A DNA stretch of 64,000 nt. Source: an uncultured Parvularculaceae bacterium. Its GTDB lineage: Bacteria > Pseudomonadota > Alphaproteobacteria > Caulobacterales > Parvularculaceae. The stretch covers positions 1 to 64,000 of the forward strand of contig CAJXLJ010000009.1 of the NCBI GenBank assembly GCA_913055785.1, in the 5' to 3' direction. A program made the position numbers and the translations under genes. Of the stretch, positions 25,713 to 34,948 are shown one piece after another. How positions within the stretch are numbered: position 1 is the stretch's first letter; the number at the start of each line of letters is the position of its first letter. Under the pieces are notes generated by a model. The model was given only the letters and a program-made list of their open reading frames with translations, was not told where the DNA came from and did not search any database.

Positions 25713-28433
25713 GTGGCGACAAAGGAAAATGCAGCGGCCCGCGCCGCCGGCGATGAAGAGAGCGTAGCGGCCGCCGACGCCGCGATCATGCTGGACGACG
25801 ACCGCCAGGATGCGCCGCGTCCGCCCACCCCGGCTGAGATCGTCGCCATGATGGACGCGGCCGCCGCCGCAAAAAAGCAGACGGCTGAAACCCGCGAGAC
25901 GCGCCCGGAAGGCGGCGGCGCGGTGAACACCGCCTCGTTCTGGCTGCTTTGGGCGTCAGTCTTCGTCGCCCTGGCGGCGATCACCTATTTCATCCTGTCA
26001 GGCGATCATGGCGGCCGGCTCGGGCTGGTTCTCGCCGGCGCCGTCGCGTTCATCGTCGCCCTCTTCGTGGTCGCCGCGGCGACCGGCATGTTTTCGCCGG
26101 TGCTGCTCGCCGGGGCCATGTTGCGGCGCGCGGGCGGCAAGCCGGCTTCGGAAGCGGCCGAACTCGCCGGCTCGGAAATTCTCGGCGCGCTGGGTCTCGC
26201 CGAGGGCGTGCTCGACACCGACCGGGATGCAAGGCTGGTGACCCGCCGCGACGGCGTCGTCACCTACGCCAACCGCGCCTATTTCGCGCTGGCCGAGGAC
26301 GCCGGCGTTGTCGGTCCTGCCGGCCTGCCGCCGCGCATCGATCGCCTGTTCGCACAGCAGGGCGCGGAAGCCACGAAAATTTTCCGCCTGTGCCGGGCGG
26401 CGAAAAGCGCGGAGCCGGCGGAAGAAATCATCTCCCAGGTGATGGGCGTTGAAGAAGGCGGGCGGCGCCGGCGGTTTGAAGTCAGCGTCCGGCCTGTTCG
26501 CGGTTCTGACGAGCATGTGGCCTGGCGGCTTCGCGACCTGCCGGTCGAGGAAGAGCACGACACGCTGGCCGCCGCCTATGCGGACTTCCCCGAACCGGTG
26601 TTCGCGCTTGAAAAGTCAGGCCAGATCGCCTGGGTCAACGCCGCCATGCGCGCGCAGCTCGGCGCGGCGCGCGGCGGCGTCGCGCATATCGATGGCGTCG
26701 TGCTCGGGGAAACCGGCGATCTCGTCCGCGGCCTGTGGCGGCTCGACCGTACGCGCATCGAAGCGCTGGTGCGCCGCGCCGGCGCTGACCCGGTTGATGC
26801 GGCCTTCTCCGCGTTCCGCCGCGGCGGCGTCGGCGAGGGGTTCGCCTGCGTCACCATGATCGTCGATGAGCAGGAAGACGAGCCTGAAGAGGTGAAACTT
26901 TCCGGCGACATTTCGGAGTCGCCGTTCGGCATCGCGATCGTTGAGGGCGAGGTCAATCATGACGGGCGCATCATCGAGGCCAATAAGGCGTTCACGGATG
27001 TTTTCGGCGGAACGAAAAAGAACGCGCCTCTGGCGAAATCGCTTTCGGTCGACGCGCTGCAGGACCTCGCCGCAGAGATGAAACGGAAGCCGCGCGCCGG
27101 CGCCGCGCCGACGCCGGTCGAGGTGACCGTCGGCAAAGGCGTCGAGGCGCGCACGTTTGCAGTGTTCCCGCGGCCAGTTCGCCGCCGCCGCGGCGGCTAC
27201 GGGCGGCGCAAGACGTTTCTCTACACGGTCGACATCACCGACCGGAAACGGATGGAAGAGGACTACGCTCAGGACCAGAAGCTGCGCGGTATCGGCGAGA
27301 TCGCGAGCAAGGTCGCGCACGATTTCAACAACTATCTGCAGGTGGTGCTCGGTCATTGCGAAAGGCTGATGCTGAAGCATCCGGCAGGCGACCCTTCCTA
27401 TCCGGAGCTTGTGCAGATCCGCGAGAACGCGCAACGCGCCGCCAACACGACGAAGCAGCTCCTCGCTTTCTCACGCAAGCAGACGCTGAAGCGCGAGGTT
27501 CTCTCGGTCACCGAACTGCTGCGCGGCTTTTCGCGCTTTTTAACCCGCGCCATCGGCGAAAAGGTTCGCCTTGAACTGGTGAACGGCCGCGCCCTGCCCC
27601 TCGTCAAGGTCGATAAGTACCAGCTCGAAACGGCGATCATGAACCTCGCCGTCAACGCCCGCGACGCGATGGCGCCGAAAGGCGGCGATCTCACCATCAG
27701 TACAAAGAGCGTATCCGCCGATGAGGCGCGCGCGCTCAACATTCCCGGCCTTGCGGCGGAGGACTGCGTGATGATCGAGGTCGCCGACACCGGGCCGGGC
27801 GTGCCGACCGATATCGCCGACAAGATCTTCGACCCGTTTTTCACGACAAAGGAATCCGGCAAGGGGACCGGCCTTGGTCTTTCAACCGTCTACGGAACGA
27901 TCCGCCAGATGGGCGGCGCGGTGTCGCTTGAAAGCGCGCCCGGCAAGGGCGCGGCGTTTCGCATTTATTTGCCGGCCTATGACGGCGACATCGCTGCGGA
28001 AAGCGCGGAGGAACCGGCGCTGTCTCAAACACGCGAGCCGCAGGACCTGACCGGCGCCGGCCGCATCCTGATTGTCGAGGATGAGGATTCGGTGCGCACA
28101 TTCGTCACCGCGACGCTCACCGATTGCGGCTATGAGGTGACGGCGGCGGAAGACGGAGAAGACGCGCTCGAGTTGTTGGCGGACGAAGGCGCTGATTTCG
28201 ATCTGGTGATCTCCGACGTCATGATGAACTTCCTTGACGGGCCGTCCTTCGTCCTGAAGGCGCGCGAACAGTACGGCCTCAAATCGAAGGTGATTTTCAT
28301 GTCCGCCTATGCGGAGACCGCGGTTCGCGACCAGCTCGATGTCATCGAGGATGCGGGCTATATTCAAAAGCCCTTCACGCTGAAAGGGCTCGCGACGCAG
28401 GTGAAGACGGCGCTTTATCCTGCGGAGGACTAG
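25713..28433 (+). CDS. cckA: CckA-type hybrid histidine kinase (cell-cycle kinase)
   Basis: A 906-aa sensor kinase. Two membrane helices lie at about 71-130, followed by PAS-like regions (about 150-500), the dimerisation/phospho-acceptor helix with His536 in [10 protein letters not shown], an ATPase domain ([10 protein letters not shown], then DTGPGVP and [13 protein letters not shown]) and a C-terminal receiver with Asp835 in VISDVMM. CckA phosphorylates and dephosphorylates CtrA and CpdR through ChpT. Its position just after flhB is, to my recollection, also the Caulobacter order. It starts with GTG. CtrA-type sites in this window fit the assignment. The N-terminal 70 residues are low-complexity. 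Confidence 0.88.
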   Translation: MATKENAAARAAGDEESVAAADAAIMLDDDRQDAPRPPTPAEIVAMMDAAAAAKKQTAETRETRPEGGGAVNTASFWLLWASVFVALAAITYFILSGDHGGRLGLVLAGAVAFIVALFVVAAATGMFSPVLLAGAMLRRAGGKPASEAAELAGSEILGALGLAEGVLDTDRDARLVTRRDGVVTYANRAYFALAEDAGVVGPAGLPPRIDRLFAQQGAEATKIFRLCRAAKSAEPAEEIISQVMGVEEGGRRRRFEVSVRPVRGSDEHVAWRLRDLPVEEEHDTLAAAYADFPEPVFALEKSGQIAWVNAAMRAQLGAARGGVAHIDGVVLGETGDLVRGLWRLDRTRIEALVRRAGADPVDAAFSAFRRGGVGEGFACVTMIVDEQEDEPEEVKLSGDISESPFGIAIVEGEVNHDGRIIEANKAFTDVFGGTKKNAPLAKSLSVDALQDLAAEMKRKPRAGAAPTPVEVTVGKGVEARTFAVFPRPVRRRRGGYGRRKTFLYTVDITDRKRMEEDYAQDQKLRGIGEIASKVAHDFNNYLQVVLGHCERLMLKHPAGDPSYPELVQIRENAQRAANTTKQLLAFSRKQTLKREVLSVTELLRGFSRFLTRAIGEKVRLELVNGRALPLVKVDKYQLETAIMNLAVNARDAMAPKGGDLTISTKSVSADEARALNIPGLAAEDCVMIEVADTGPGVPTDIADKIFDPFFTTKESGKGTGLGLSTVYGTIRQMGGAVSLESAPGKGAAFRIYLPAYDGDIAAESAEEPALSQTREPQDLTGAGRILIVEDEDSVRTFVTATLTDCGYEVTAAEDGEDALELLADEGADFDLVISDVMMNFLDGPSFVLKAREQYGLKSKVIFMSAYAETAVRDQLDVIEDAGYIQKPFTLKGLATQVKTALYPAED

Positions 28434-28452
28434 GCGGAGACTGGGAGACGGC

Positions 28453-29169
28453 ATGCGGCAGGTTGTGTTCGACCTTGAAACGACGGGCTTTAAATACGCT
28501 GAAGGCCACCGGATCGTGGAGATCGGCGCCGTTGAGCTGATCAACGGCGCGATCACCGGGCGGAGCTTTCACGCCTACGTCAATCCTGAGCGCGACATGC
28601 CCGAGGACGCCTATCGCGTTCACGGCATTTCGGCGGAATTCCTGGCGGACAAGCCGCGGTTCGCGGAACCGGAAGCCGCCCCCGCCTTTCTGGGCTTTAT
28701 CGGTCAGGCGGAGCTGGTCGCGCATAATGGCGCTTCATTCGACCTGCCGTTTCTTCAGGCCGAGCTTAAGGGCGCCGGCATCGCGCCGCTGAAAAACACC
28801 ATGGTCGATACGCTGCATCTCGCGCGCCGGAAGTTTCCGGGCGCGCCGGCCAGCCTCGATGCGCTCTGCGCGCGTTTCGGCATTGATACGAAGGAACGCG
28901 AACGGGACGGTCACGGCGCCCTTCTCGATTCGCGGCTGCTTGCGGAAGTCTATATCGAGCTGACCGGCGGCGCACAGGCAGGCCTCAATTTCACCCGGCA
29001 CGACGCCGCTTCGGATGGGAACGGCGACGGCGCGTCGCAATCTCGTGCGGCGCGCCCGCGCCCGGCGCCGCTGGCGTCGCGTGCGACCGAAGAAGAACTC
29101 GCCGCCCATGCGGCGTTTCTGGAAGAAATGGAAGACGCCGCGCTGTGGCGGCGTTATCTCGACGCGTAA
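28453..29169 (+). CDS. dnaQ: DNA polymerase III epsilon subunit (3'-5' proofreading exonuclease)
   Basis: A DEDDh exonuclease of the replicative polymerase. The Exo I motif FDLETTG supplies D7 and E9, Exo II is in ELVAHNGASFDLPFL and Exo III in HGALLDSRLLAEVY. At 238 aa it includes the C-terminal tail that binds the alpha subunit, here with a Ser/Ala/Arg-rich linker. It is convergent with secB, with one base between the stop codons. Confidence 0.94.
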   Translation: MRQVVFDLETTGFKYAEGHRIVEIGAVELINGAITGRSFHAYVNPERDMPEDAYRVHGISAEFLADKPRFAEPEAAPAFLGFIGQAELVAHNGASFDLPFLQAELKGAGIAPLKNTMVDTLHLARRKFPGAPASLDALCARFGIDTKERERDGHGALLDSRLLAEVYIELTGGAQAGLNFTRHDAASDGNGDGASQSRAARPRPAPLASRATEEELAAHAAFLEEMEDAALWRRYLDA

Positions 29170-29170
29170 G

Positions 29171-29671
29171 TTACGCCTGGCCCGCTGCAGGACGCCGCAT
29201 CGTGTCTTTGTTGGCGATGTAGATACTCATGAAGTCGATCGGATCGAGCATCAGCGGCGGGAAATTACCGTTGCGCGTGGCGTCGGCGATGATCTGCCGC
29301 ATGAACGGGAACAGCATTCGCGGACACTCGACCAGCATCGCGATTTCAAGCTGCTCGCGCGTCAGGTTTTTGATTTCGAACGCGCCGGCGTAAGTCGCCT
29401 CGACGATGAACACCGGTTCTTCGTTGCGGGTCGCGCGCGCTGAAACGGAGAACTCAATCTCATACTGATTTGGCGCGACCGCCTTGCCGTTCACGTCGAC
29501 ATTGATGTCGATCTCCGGCGCGGCGTTCGGCTGAAAGCTCTCCAGCGCCCGCGGGCTCTCGAAAGAGAGGTCCTTCAGATACTGGGCGATGAGCGTCATG
29601 GAAGGCTTTTCGGGCGCGCCGCCATCGGGTTCGCCGCCTTGCGTGTTCGGGTCTTGTGGGGTCTCTGACAT
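29171..29671 (-). CDS. secB: Protein-export chaperone SecB
   Basis: SecB keeps preproteins unfolded and hands them to SecA. The 166 aa contain IAQYLKDLSFESP, the tetramer strands and AMLVECPRMLFPFMR followed by GNFPPLMLDPIDF, all conserved in SecB. The N-terminus carries a 25-residue acidic/Gly/Pro extension before the core. Confidence 0.96.
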   Translation of the reverse strand: MSETPQDPNTQGGEPDGGAPEKPSMTLIAQYLKDLSFESPRALESFQPNAAPEIDINVDVNGKAVAPNQYEIEFSVSARATRNEEPVFIVEATYAGAFEIKNLTREQLEIAMLVECPRMLFPFMRQIIADATRNGNFPPLMLDPIDFMSIYIANKDTMRRPAAGQA

Positions 29672-29756
29672 TGCGCGTTTTTTTGATTACGAATTGAAGG
29701 CGGGCTCCTTACACGTGGGGGCGGCTGACCGCAACCCGTGAGGGCGTCCGCCGGTG

Positions 29757-30155
29757 TTAAGGCCGGTGAATTGTGATCGTCGCCTCGCCGCGCTCAATAC
29801 GTTTTTTGAGTTCCCTGAGCGCCAGCCGCCCGAGAAACCGTCGGAACGGCGGAAACAAGAGGGCGAAGCCCAAAGCGTCGGTAATAAAGCCGGGGGTCAT
29901 CAAGAGCGGCGCGGCGACCGCCAGCAGCGCCCCGTCGACGGCCGACGCCACAGGCGGGCGGCCTTCTGCAAGGTCCCGGCGGGCCGCTTCAAGCGCCGCC
30001 AGTCCCTGAACGCGAATGAGCCATCCGCCAAGGAAAGCCGTCGCCAGGCAGGCGGCGATAACCGGCAGCACGCCGAGAGCCTGACCGGCGCTCAAGAGCA
30101 CGAATATCTCGGCGACCGGGCCGGCGACGAACAGAATGAGGAGGATCAAAAGCAT
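29757..30155 (-). CDS. fxsA: FxsA family inner-membrane protein
   Basis: A 132-aa membrane protein of the FxsA family (in E. coli, overproduction relieves phage T7 exclusion by the F plasmid; cellular role unclear). Hydrophobic segments lie at about 2-20 and 25-48 and again at about 78-98 (LLMTPGFITDALGFALLFP). The hallmark sequence AAPLLMTPGFITDALG is intact. It is divergent from the Tim44-like gene, in the usual secB-fxsA-tim44-mltA arrangement. Confidence 0.9.
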   Translation of the reverse strand: MLLILLILFVAGPVAEIFVLLSAGQALGVLPVIAACLATAFLGGWLIRVQGLAALEAARRDLAEGRPPVASAVDGALLAVAAPLLMTPGFITDALGFALLFPPFRRFLGRLALRELKKRIERGEATITIHRP

Positions 30156-30239
30156 ATAGACAGGGTGTTATTCACGATTTCGAGCTTATATAAGGGGTGC
30201 TGGCGCAATTTTAAGATTTTGCGCGAAAATCGGCTGTTT

Positions 30240-30881
30240 ATGGACCCTGTTCTTCTCATTCTCGCCGGCGTCACGGCGTTCATCCTTTTTCGGCTCATAT
30301 CGGTGATGGGCACCCGCACCGGGCATGAACAGCACCATGACCTTGAAGGGCTGCAACGCAACGCCAAAAAGGCGCAGCAAGCGCCGGATGAGGCCGACGG
30401 CCGTCCCGAAGAAGAAATCGCGCCCAAACCGGTTTCCACCAACGCCCGGATCTTGCGCGACGCCGACCCGCATTTCGACGAAGCCGAGTACCTCAAAGGC
30501 GCCCGATCCGCCTACGAGATGATTGTCGAGGCGTTCGCCGCCGGCGATCTGCGCTCGATCCGCCCCTATCTCGCCGAGCCGGTCTATAACGCCTTCAAGC
30601 AGGCGGTGTCGGCGCGCGAACAGGCCGCCTACACGACAGATCTCAAATTCGTGGGCATCGATCATGCGGCGATCGTCGATTCAGAAATCGACGAGGACTG
30701 GATGAATGCCACAACGGAGTTCACCTCCAATCAGGTGCGCGTGACCCGCGACAAGGACGGCGAGGTTGTTGACGGCGACCCCAACCGGATCGATCTCGTG
30801 AAGGATCGCTGGACATTTTCGCGCAAGCGGTCGAGCAAAGACCCCAACTGGATTCTTGTCGCGACCGGCGGCGCTGCGTAA
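30240..30881 (+). CDS. Tim44/TimA family inner-membrane adaptor protein
   Basis: A 213-aa protein with one N-terminal membrane anchor (about 3-22), a charged linker, then a Tim44-like domain (about 75-213; note AEYLKGARSAYEMIVEAFAAG and VKDRWTFSRKRSSKDPNW). This is the bacterial counterpart of the mitochondrial import motor anchor, with a proposed role in membrane or respiratory biogenesis. ATG 30240 is the first start after the fxsA divergence. mltA follows 36 nt downstream. Confidence 0.9.
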   Translation: MDPVLLILAGVTAFILFRLISVMGTRTGHEQHHDLEGLQRNAKKAQQAPDEADGRPEEEIAPKPVSTNARILRDADPHFDEAEYLKGARSAYEMIVEAFAAGDLRSIRPYLAEPVYNAFKQAVSAREQAAYTTDLKFVGIDHAAIVDSEIDEDWMNATTEFTSNQVRVTRDKDGEVVDGDPNRIDLVKDRWTFSRKRSSKDPNWILVATGGAA

Positions 30882-30917
30882 CATTCCCGGCGACGTCGCC
30901 AGGGCCGCCTGAAAATC

Positions 30918-32288
30918 GTGACCGTTCTGTCAAACCGAACCATTCGCGTTCTTCTTTCGGCGAGCCTGATCTTGGGGACGCTGGCGGCGGCGCTGGTGTT
31001 CAGCGGGATATGGCCCGCCTTTTACACGATCAAGCCCGGCCTTTCGGCTTATGGCGAGCCAAGCCTCGATTATCGTGTGGCGGCCTACCGGGAACTGCCG
31101 GGCTGGCTGCAGGATGATCCGGGCGAAGCGCTCGGCGCTTTTCTTCTGTCCTGCGAGCGGATGAGCGCGCGCGACGAGGCGGCGCCGGCCAATTCACAGG
31201 AGTATCTCGGCGAGCGGCTTGCCGGCGTTTCGCTCGGCGGGACGGTTGGCGACTGGCTGGCACCGTGCGCGGCAGCCGCCGGCCTCGATCGCGGCGCCTA
31301 TGCCGGCGCGGACGCGTGGCGAAGCGCCGTTCGGGTGTTTTTCGAATCTCATTTCACGCCGGTCGAAATTCGCGACCGGCGCGCGCCCCTCCCCGACGGC
31401 CCGGCGCGCCGCCACGGCCCCCGCATCGAGACGAGCGGACTTTTCACCGGGTATTTCGAGCCGTCCTACCCGGCCTCGCCGATGCCGACCGCCGACTTCA
31501 GCGCGCCGGTCTATCGCCGCCCGGACGACCTCATTGACGTCGATCTCGGCGCCTTCAGGCCGAAACTCGCCGGTCAGCGTATCGCCGGCCGCATTGAGGG
31601 AAACAAACTCGTTCCGTATGCAGATCATGGTGAGATTAACGGCGGCGCCCTCGCTGGCAAGGTTCAGCCGCTCGCCTGGATGCGGCCGAACGATCTGTTC
31701 TTCCTGCAGATACAGGGCTCGGGGCGTCTCGATTTCAACGACGGCAGCCCGCCCCTGCGTATCGGCTACGCCGGGCAGAACGGGCGGGCCTACACAGCCA
31801 TCGGACGCACCATGGTGGATCGCGACATCATGCGGCTTGAAGACGTTTCCATGCAGTCGATCCGTGAGTGGCTCGATCATGCGGACGAGGCAGCGGCGCG
31901 GGAAATGCGCGAGCAAAACGCTTCCTATGTCTTTTTCACCGAACTCGATATGCCGGAAGACCCGGCTCTCGGTCCCCTGGGCGCGCAAGGCGCGCCCCTG
32001 ACCGCCGGCCGGAGCCTGGCGGTCGACCGGCGGTATCATACGCTTGGGGCGCCGGTTTTTGTCGATATCGAGCCGGTCTCCGCACATGGGCCCAAACCGA
32101 TCCGCAGGCTGATGATCGCGCAGGATACCGGCGGCGCCATCAAGGGGCCGGTGCGCGGCGATGTGTTCTGGGGCGCCGGCGACGAGGCGGGCGCCGTCGC
32201 CGGAGAGATGAAGGCGGCGGGCCGGCTTTATGTGCTGGTTCCGGCCGCCGTCGTGGAGCGGCTGAGCGGCGGAGCGCCCGCGCAATGA
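30918..32288 (+). CDS. mltA: Membrane-bound lytic murein transglycosylase A
   Basis: Cleaves the beta-1,4 MurNAc-GlcNAc bond to anhydro-muropeptides. The 456 aa start with GTG and carry an N-terminal membrane helix (about 9-28). The MltA barrel domain follows (TGYFEPSYPAS; NDLFFLQIQGSGRL) and then a C-terminal 3D domain with its conserved Asp residues in IAQDTGGAIKG and DVFWGAG. There is no lipobox, so it is anchored by the helix rather than lipid. It overlaps smr (ATGA). Confidence 0.93.
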   Translation: MTVLSNRTIRVLLSASLILGTLAAALVFSGIWPAFYTIKPGLSAYGEPSLDYRVAAYRELPGWLQDDPGEALGAFLLSCERMSARDEAAPANSQEYLGERLAGVSLGGTVGDWLAPCAAAAGLDRGAYAGADAWRSAVRVFFESHFTPVEIRDRRAPLPDGPARRHGPRIETSGLFTGYFEPSYPASPMPTADFSAPVYRRPDDLIDVDLGAFRPKLAGQRIAGRIEGNKLVPYADHGEINGGALAGKVQPLAWMRPNDLFFLQIQGSGRLDFNDGSPPLRIGYAGQNGRAYTAIGRTMVDRDIMRLEDVSMQSIREWLDHADEAAAREMREQNASYVFFTELDMPEDPALGPLGAQGAPLTAGRSLAVDRRYHTLGAPVFVDIEPVSAHGPKPIRRLMIAQDTGGAIKGPVRGDVFWGAGDEAGAVAGEMKAAGRLYVLVPAAVVERLSGGAPAQ

Positions 32289-32824
32289 AGCGCCGGCTCA
32301 CCCCGGAGGAGCGCGATCTGTGGTGCCGGACCGTGCGCAATGTCGCGCCTCTGGGCGTTCGGCGGCGCGAGGCTGAAACCGCGGATGTCGTGCGGAAGCA
32401 TCCGGCGCCTGTTGCTGCGCATGGCGCGTCCGGCAAGCCGGTTTCCCGCGCTCTCGGGCGCCCGCCACCCCCTGCCGCCCGCGATCCTTTCCGCGCCGGC
32501 GACCCGCGTATGGAGCGTCAGGCGCGCCGTGGACGGCTGGCGATCGATGCGACATTCGACCTCCACGGGCACAATCAGGCGACGGCGCGCGCCGCGCTTT
32601 ACGGGTTTCTTCTTGAAGCGCGCCGCCGCGGCCACCGGTGCGTTCTCGTGGTCACCGGCAAGGGCGGGCGCCGGGGCGAAGAACAGCGGGAAGGCGTGCT
32701 GCGGGCCGGGTTTCGTCGCTGGATGGGTGAGGATGATTTCCACCAGCATGTGGTCCGGGTCGCGACCGCCCACCAGCGCCATGGCGGCGCCGGGGCGTTT
32801 TACGTGTTCTTGAAAACCCGCTGA
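32285..32824 (+). CDS. Smr/MutS2-C domain protein
   Basis: A 179-aa protein with a Pro/Arg-rich N-terminal half (about 1-90) and a C-terminal Smr domain. The latter has the DLHGHNQATA motif (LDLHG-type) and VLVVTGKGGR followed by HQRHGGAGAFYVFLK. Smr domains nick or bind nucleic acid; the role of these short proteins is open. It starts inside the mltA stop, as in many alphaproteobacteria. Confidence 0.9.
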   Translation: MKRRLTPEERDLWCRTVRNVAPLGVRRREAETADVVRKHPAPVAAHGASGKPVSRALGRPPPPAARDPFRAGDPRMERQARRGRLAIDATFDLHGHNQATARAALYGFLLEARRRGHRCVLVVTGKGGRRGEEQREGVLRAGFRRWMGEDDFHQHVVRVATAHQRHGGAGAFYVFLKTR

Positions 32825-32829
32825 GCGGC

Positions 32830-34698
32830 TTAGCCGTTGAGGATGAATTTCCAGACGCCAAAAGCGACAATCGCCGCCGGCAGGGCGTAGAAAAACAGCA
32901 CGCGGGAAAACCGGATGAACATCGTCTCGACGAAATCCATCGTCCAGTTGACGAACGCTTCGTTCCACCAGCGGCGTGGCTCGTGTTTGGGCAGTTGCGA
33001 CTGCTCCGGCTCGAACGGCATTGCGGCCAGCACCTGAACCCCGCGATTCTTCCAGCGCTGGAAGGCGAGCTTCAACGCGCCGTTGACGACAGACCCGCGC
33101 AGGCGCCGGAACATCATGGAGAACGGTCCGTAGCTGAAGTCCTTCGGATCGAATTCAATGTCGAGAACGACGGACGCCGGCCTGTCGCTGTTGCTGTCTT
33201 CATCAAGGCGCACCACCGTATGGCGCACGCCGAAATTGCGCAGATAGTTTTCGACGTCGCCGAGCGAGGCCGCGGCGCCGTCGCGCCGGAAATGCAGGAT
33301 CGTTCGCACGCCGCGCGCGCCCGAACTCTGCACTGAAAGCAGGACCCAGGAGAACGCCGCGGCGAGGACGCCAATGGCGACCGCGCCCTGCGAGGTTAGC
33401 GAAGACAACCAGGAAAGCGCTTCCGGCAGGTCGATCAGCGCCATCGAATTGGCGCTGACGCCGTAAACGCCGAAGGCGAGCAAGAGGAAGGCCGCAACGC
33501 CGAGGACATAGCCGAGGAATTGCATGAACCCGGCGCCGATCGTGCCGCCTGGTTGCGCCACCGCATGCATGCGCCGGCCCCAATAGGCGGTTTTGGCGTC
33601 GGTCGTGCGATAGCGGTCCTCGAGCAGCGAATGGTCGGGATTGTTCTCCACCACCATGAAGCGGGTCTTGGCCGGGTGGTCGTCATCGAAATCGTGATCG
33701 ATGATCACGTAATCCGACGAGCGCATGGCGACTTCATAGGGGAGCACCATGCCGAACAGCTTGCTGTTTTGCGGCTCGACGCCGAGCGTTGAATAAAACC
33801 GCGTATCGCCGGTAACCGGATCGAACAGCGTGTTGGTCTGCCGTGACGTATTGGTCGACGCGCGCGCATATTTGGCGAGTTCGCGATGCGGCTCGACCAT
33901 ATGCGGGATTTCCTGAATCTCGATGCCGATGGCGCGCAGTCCGTCGAGCTTCGACTTGCAGCGCCGCGCCGCTTCCGGGCCGGCGTAAACCAGATCGATC
34001 CGGTCACGGATCAGTTTCTGGTCCGCCATGTCGATCGGCAGGCCGGCGCGCGGCATTTCGGCGTCATAGGACGCCTCGGCGTCGCCGCCGGAGTCGACCG
34101 CGCCCCAGGACTTTCTGAGACGCCGTTGAAGGGCTGAAAAACCGGTGCCGGGGTGCGATGATTGAATGAGATCGTAAAGCTGCGATTCATGAACCGCGAG
34201 GCAAAGGTCGTCCGTCGCCTCAACCTGTTCGATGCCGCGAATGGTGAACAGCGTGCCGAGCGCGCGCAAGGCCTCGTAATCATATCCGCTATAGGGATTG
34301 TAAAACGGAACGAGCGCGAAATCGGCGGTGCCCTGTTTGACCGCCATCAGCGCCTGCTCCTTGGTGCGGAGCGGCTGCGTGACCTCGCGCTGGTAATCGA
34401 AACTGTTATTGGTGCTGGCTTCGGCGAATTCGCGTTCGAGCCGGGCGCTCAAGGACGCAAGGCCGGCGTCGGCGACCGTGCCTTCGCTGCGTGCGCGCCG
34501 CAGAAAACGATCCGTGGCCTGATAACCGAACCCCCACTCCTCGCCGGTGAAGGCGATGCGCGGCCGTTTTTTCGGTTTGCCGTCAAAACGCGAGCTTTCA
34601 GGCTTCTTCTGCGACCGGTCCGAAAATCGCGGATCGGCGTCCTCAGCGAAGGACATCAACGCACGCCGTCTGAATCCGCTAGTTGCGCCGTCAGCCAT
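32830..34698 (-). CDS. Membrane-anchored prephenate-dehydratase-like / ACT-like protein, uncharacterised
   Basis: A 622-aa protein. Residues about 47-351 resemble a prephenate dehydratase: RIAFTGEEWGFGYQA at the start, VPFYNPYSGYDYEAL where PheA has VPIENSxxGxV, and DHPAKTRFMVV carrying the catalytic-type TRF (345-347). Two membrane helices (about 390-412, 437-456) follow. A further domain (463-563) has the strand-helix-strand look of ACT and ends VQVLAAMPFEP, like the PheA ending. A last membrane helix lies at about 600-618. The two soluble parts should face the same side. A full CtrA site lies 40 nt upstream. The PDT and ACT readings are inference by eye. Confidence 0.8.
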   Translation of the reverse strand: MADGATSGFRRRALMSFAEDADPRFSDRSQKKPESSRFDGKPKKRPRIAFTGEEWGFGYQATDRFLRRARSEGTVADAGLASLSARLEREFAEASTNNSFDYQREVTQPLRTKEQALMAVKQGTADFALVPFYNPYSGYDYEALRALGTLFTIRGIEQVEATDDLCLAVHESQLYDLIQSSHPGTGFSALQRRLRKSWGAVDSGGDAEASYDAEMPRAGLPIDMADQKLIRDRIDLVYAGPEAARRCKSKLDGLRAIGIEIQEIPHMVEPHRELAKYARASTNTSRQTNTLFDPVTGDTRFYSTLGVEPQNSKLFGMVLPYEVAMRSSDYVIIDHDFDDDHPAKTRFMVVENNPDHSLLEDRYRTTDAKTAYWGRRMHAVAQPGGTIGAGFMQFLGYVLGVAAFLLLAFGVYGVSANSMALIDLPEALSWLSSLTSQGAVAIGVLAAAFSWVLLSVQSSGARGVRTILHFRRDGAAASLGDVENYLRNFGVRHTVVRLDEDSNSDRPASVVLDIEFDPKDFSYGPFSMMFRRLRGSVVNGALKLAFQRWKNRGVQVLAAMPFEPEQSQLPKHEPRRWWNEAFVNWTMDFVETMFIRFSRVLFFYALPAAIVAFGVWKFILNG

Positions 34699-34737
34699 AA
34701 CTGGGCCCCACGATCTATCTCCCTCAAGAGGGACAGA

Positions 34738-34753
34738 TTAACCTGCTATTAAC
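34738..34753 (-). promoter_or_regulatory. Full CtrA-consensus site upstream of the PheA-like membrane protein
   Basis: TTAACCTGCTATTAAC on the plus strand has TTAA at 34738 and 34749 with a 7-nt spacer, exactly TTAA-N7-TTAA. It lies 40 nt before the minus-strand start at 34698, in promoter position. The other flank is the end of hslU, so only this gene can be the target. Confidence 0.65.
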
Positions 34754-34934
34754 TACAGCGAAAGCCCGGTTTCGGCTTTGCGGGGCGGCAATAGCGGCGG
34801 TGTGCGCTTCCCGCCACGCCCGGCTAAGGGGCGGGATTTCCTTGAAAAATCCGGTTTGCGGCGGGAACGGCGCGGCGCGCGGCGGTGAAAATCCGTGATT
34901 CCGGCGCCGGGCTCTATTGTTTCGATAAAGAAAC

Positions 34935-34948
34935 AAGCCTTTTGGCTT
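34935..34948 (-). terminator. Weak hairpin at the end of hslU
   Basis: AAGCC (34935-34939), loop of four, GGCTT (34944-34948), then GTTTCTTT on the minus strand. It overlaps the hslU stop codon. A 5-bp stem makes it a weak terminator. Confidence 0.4.
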
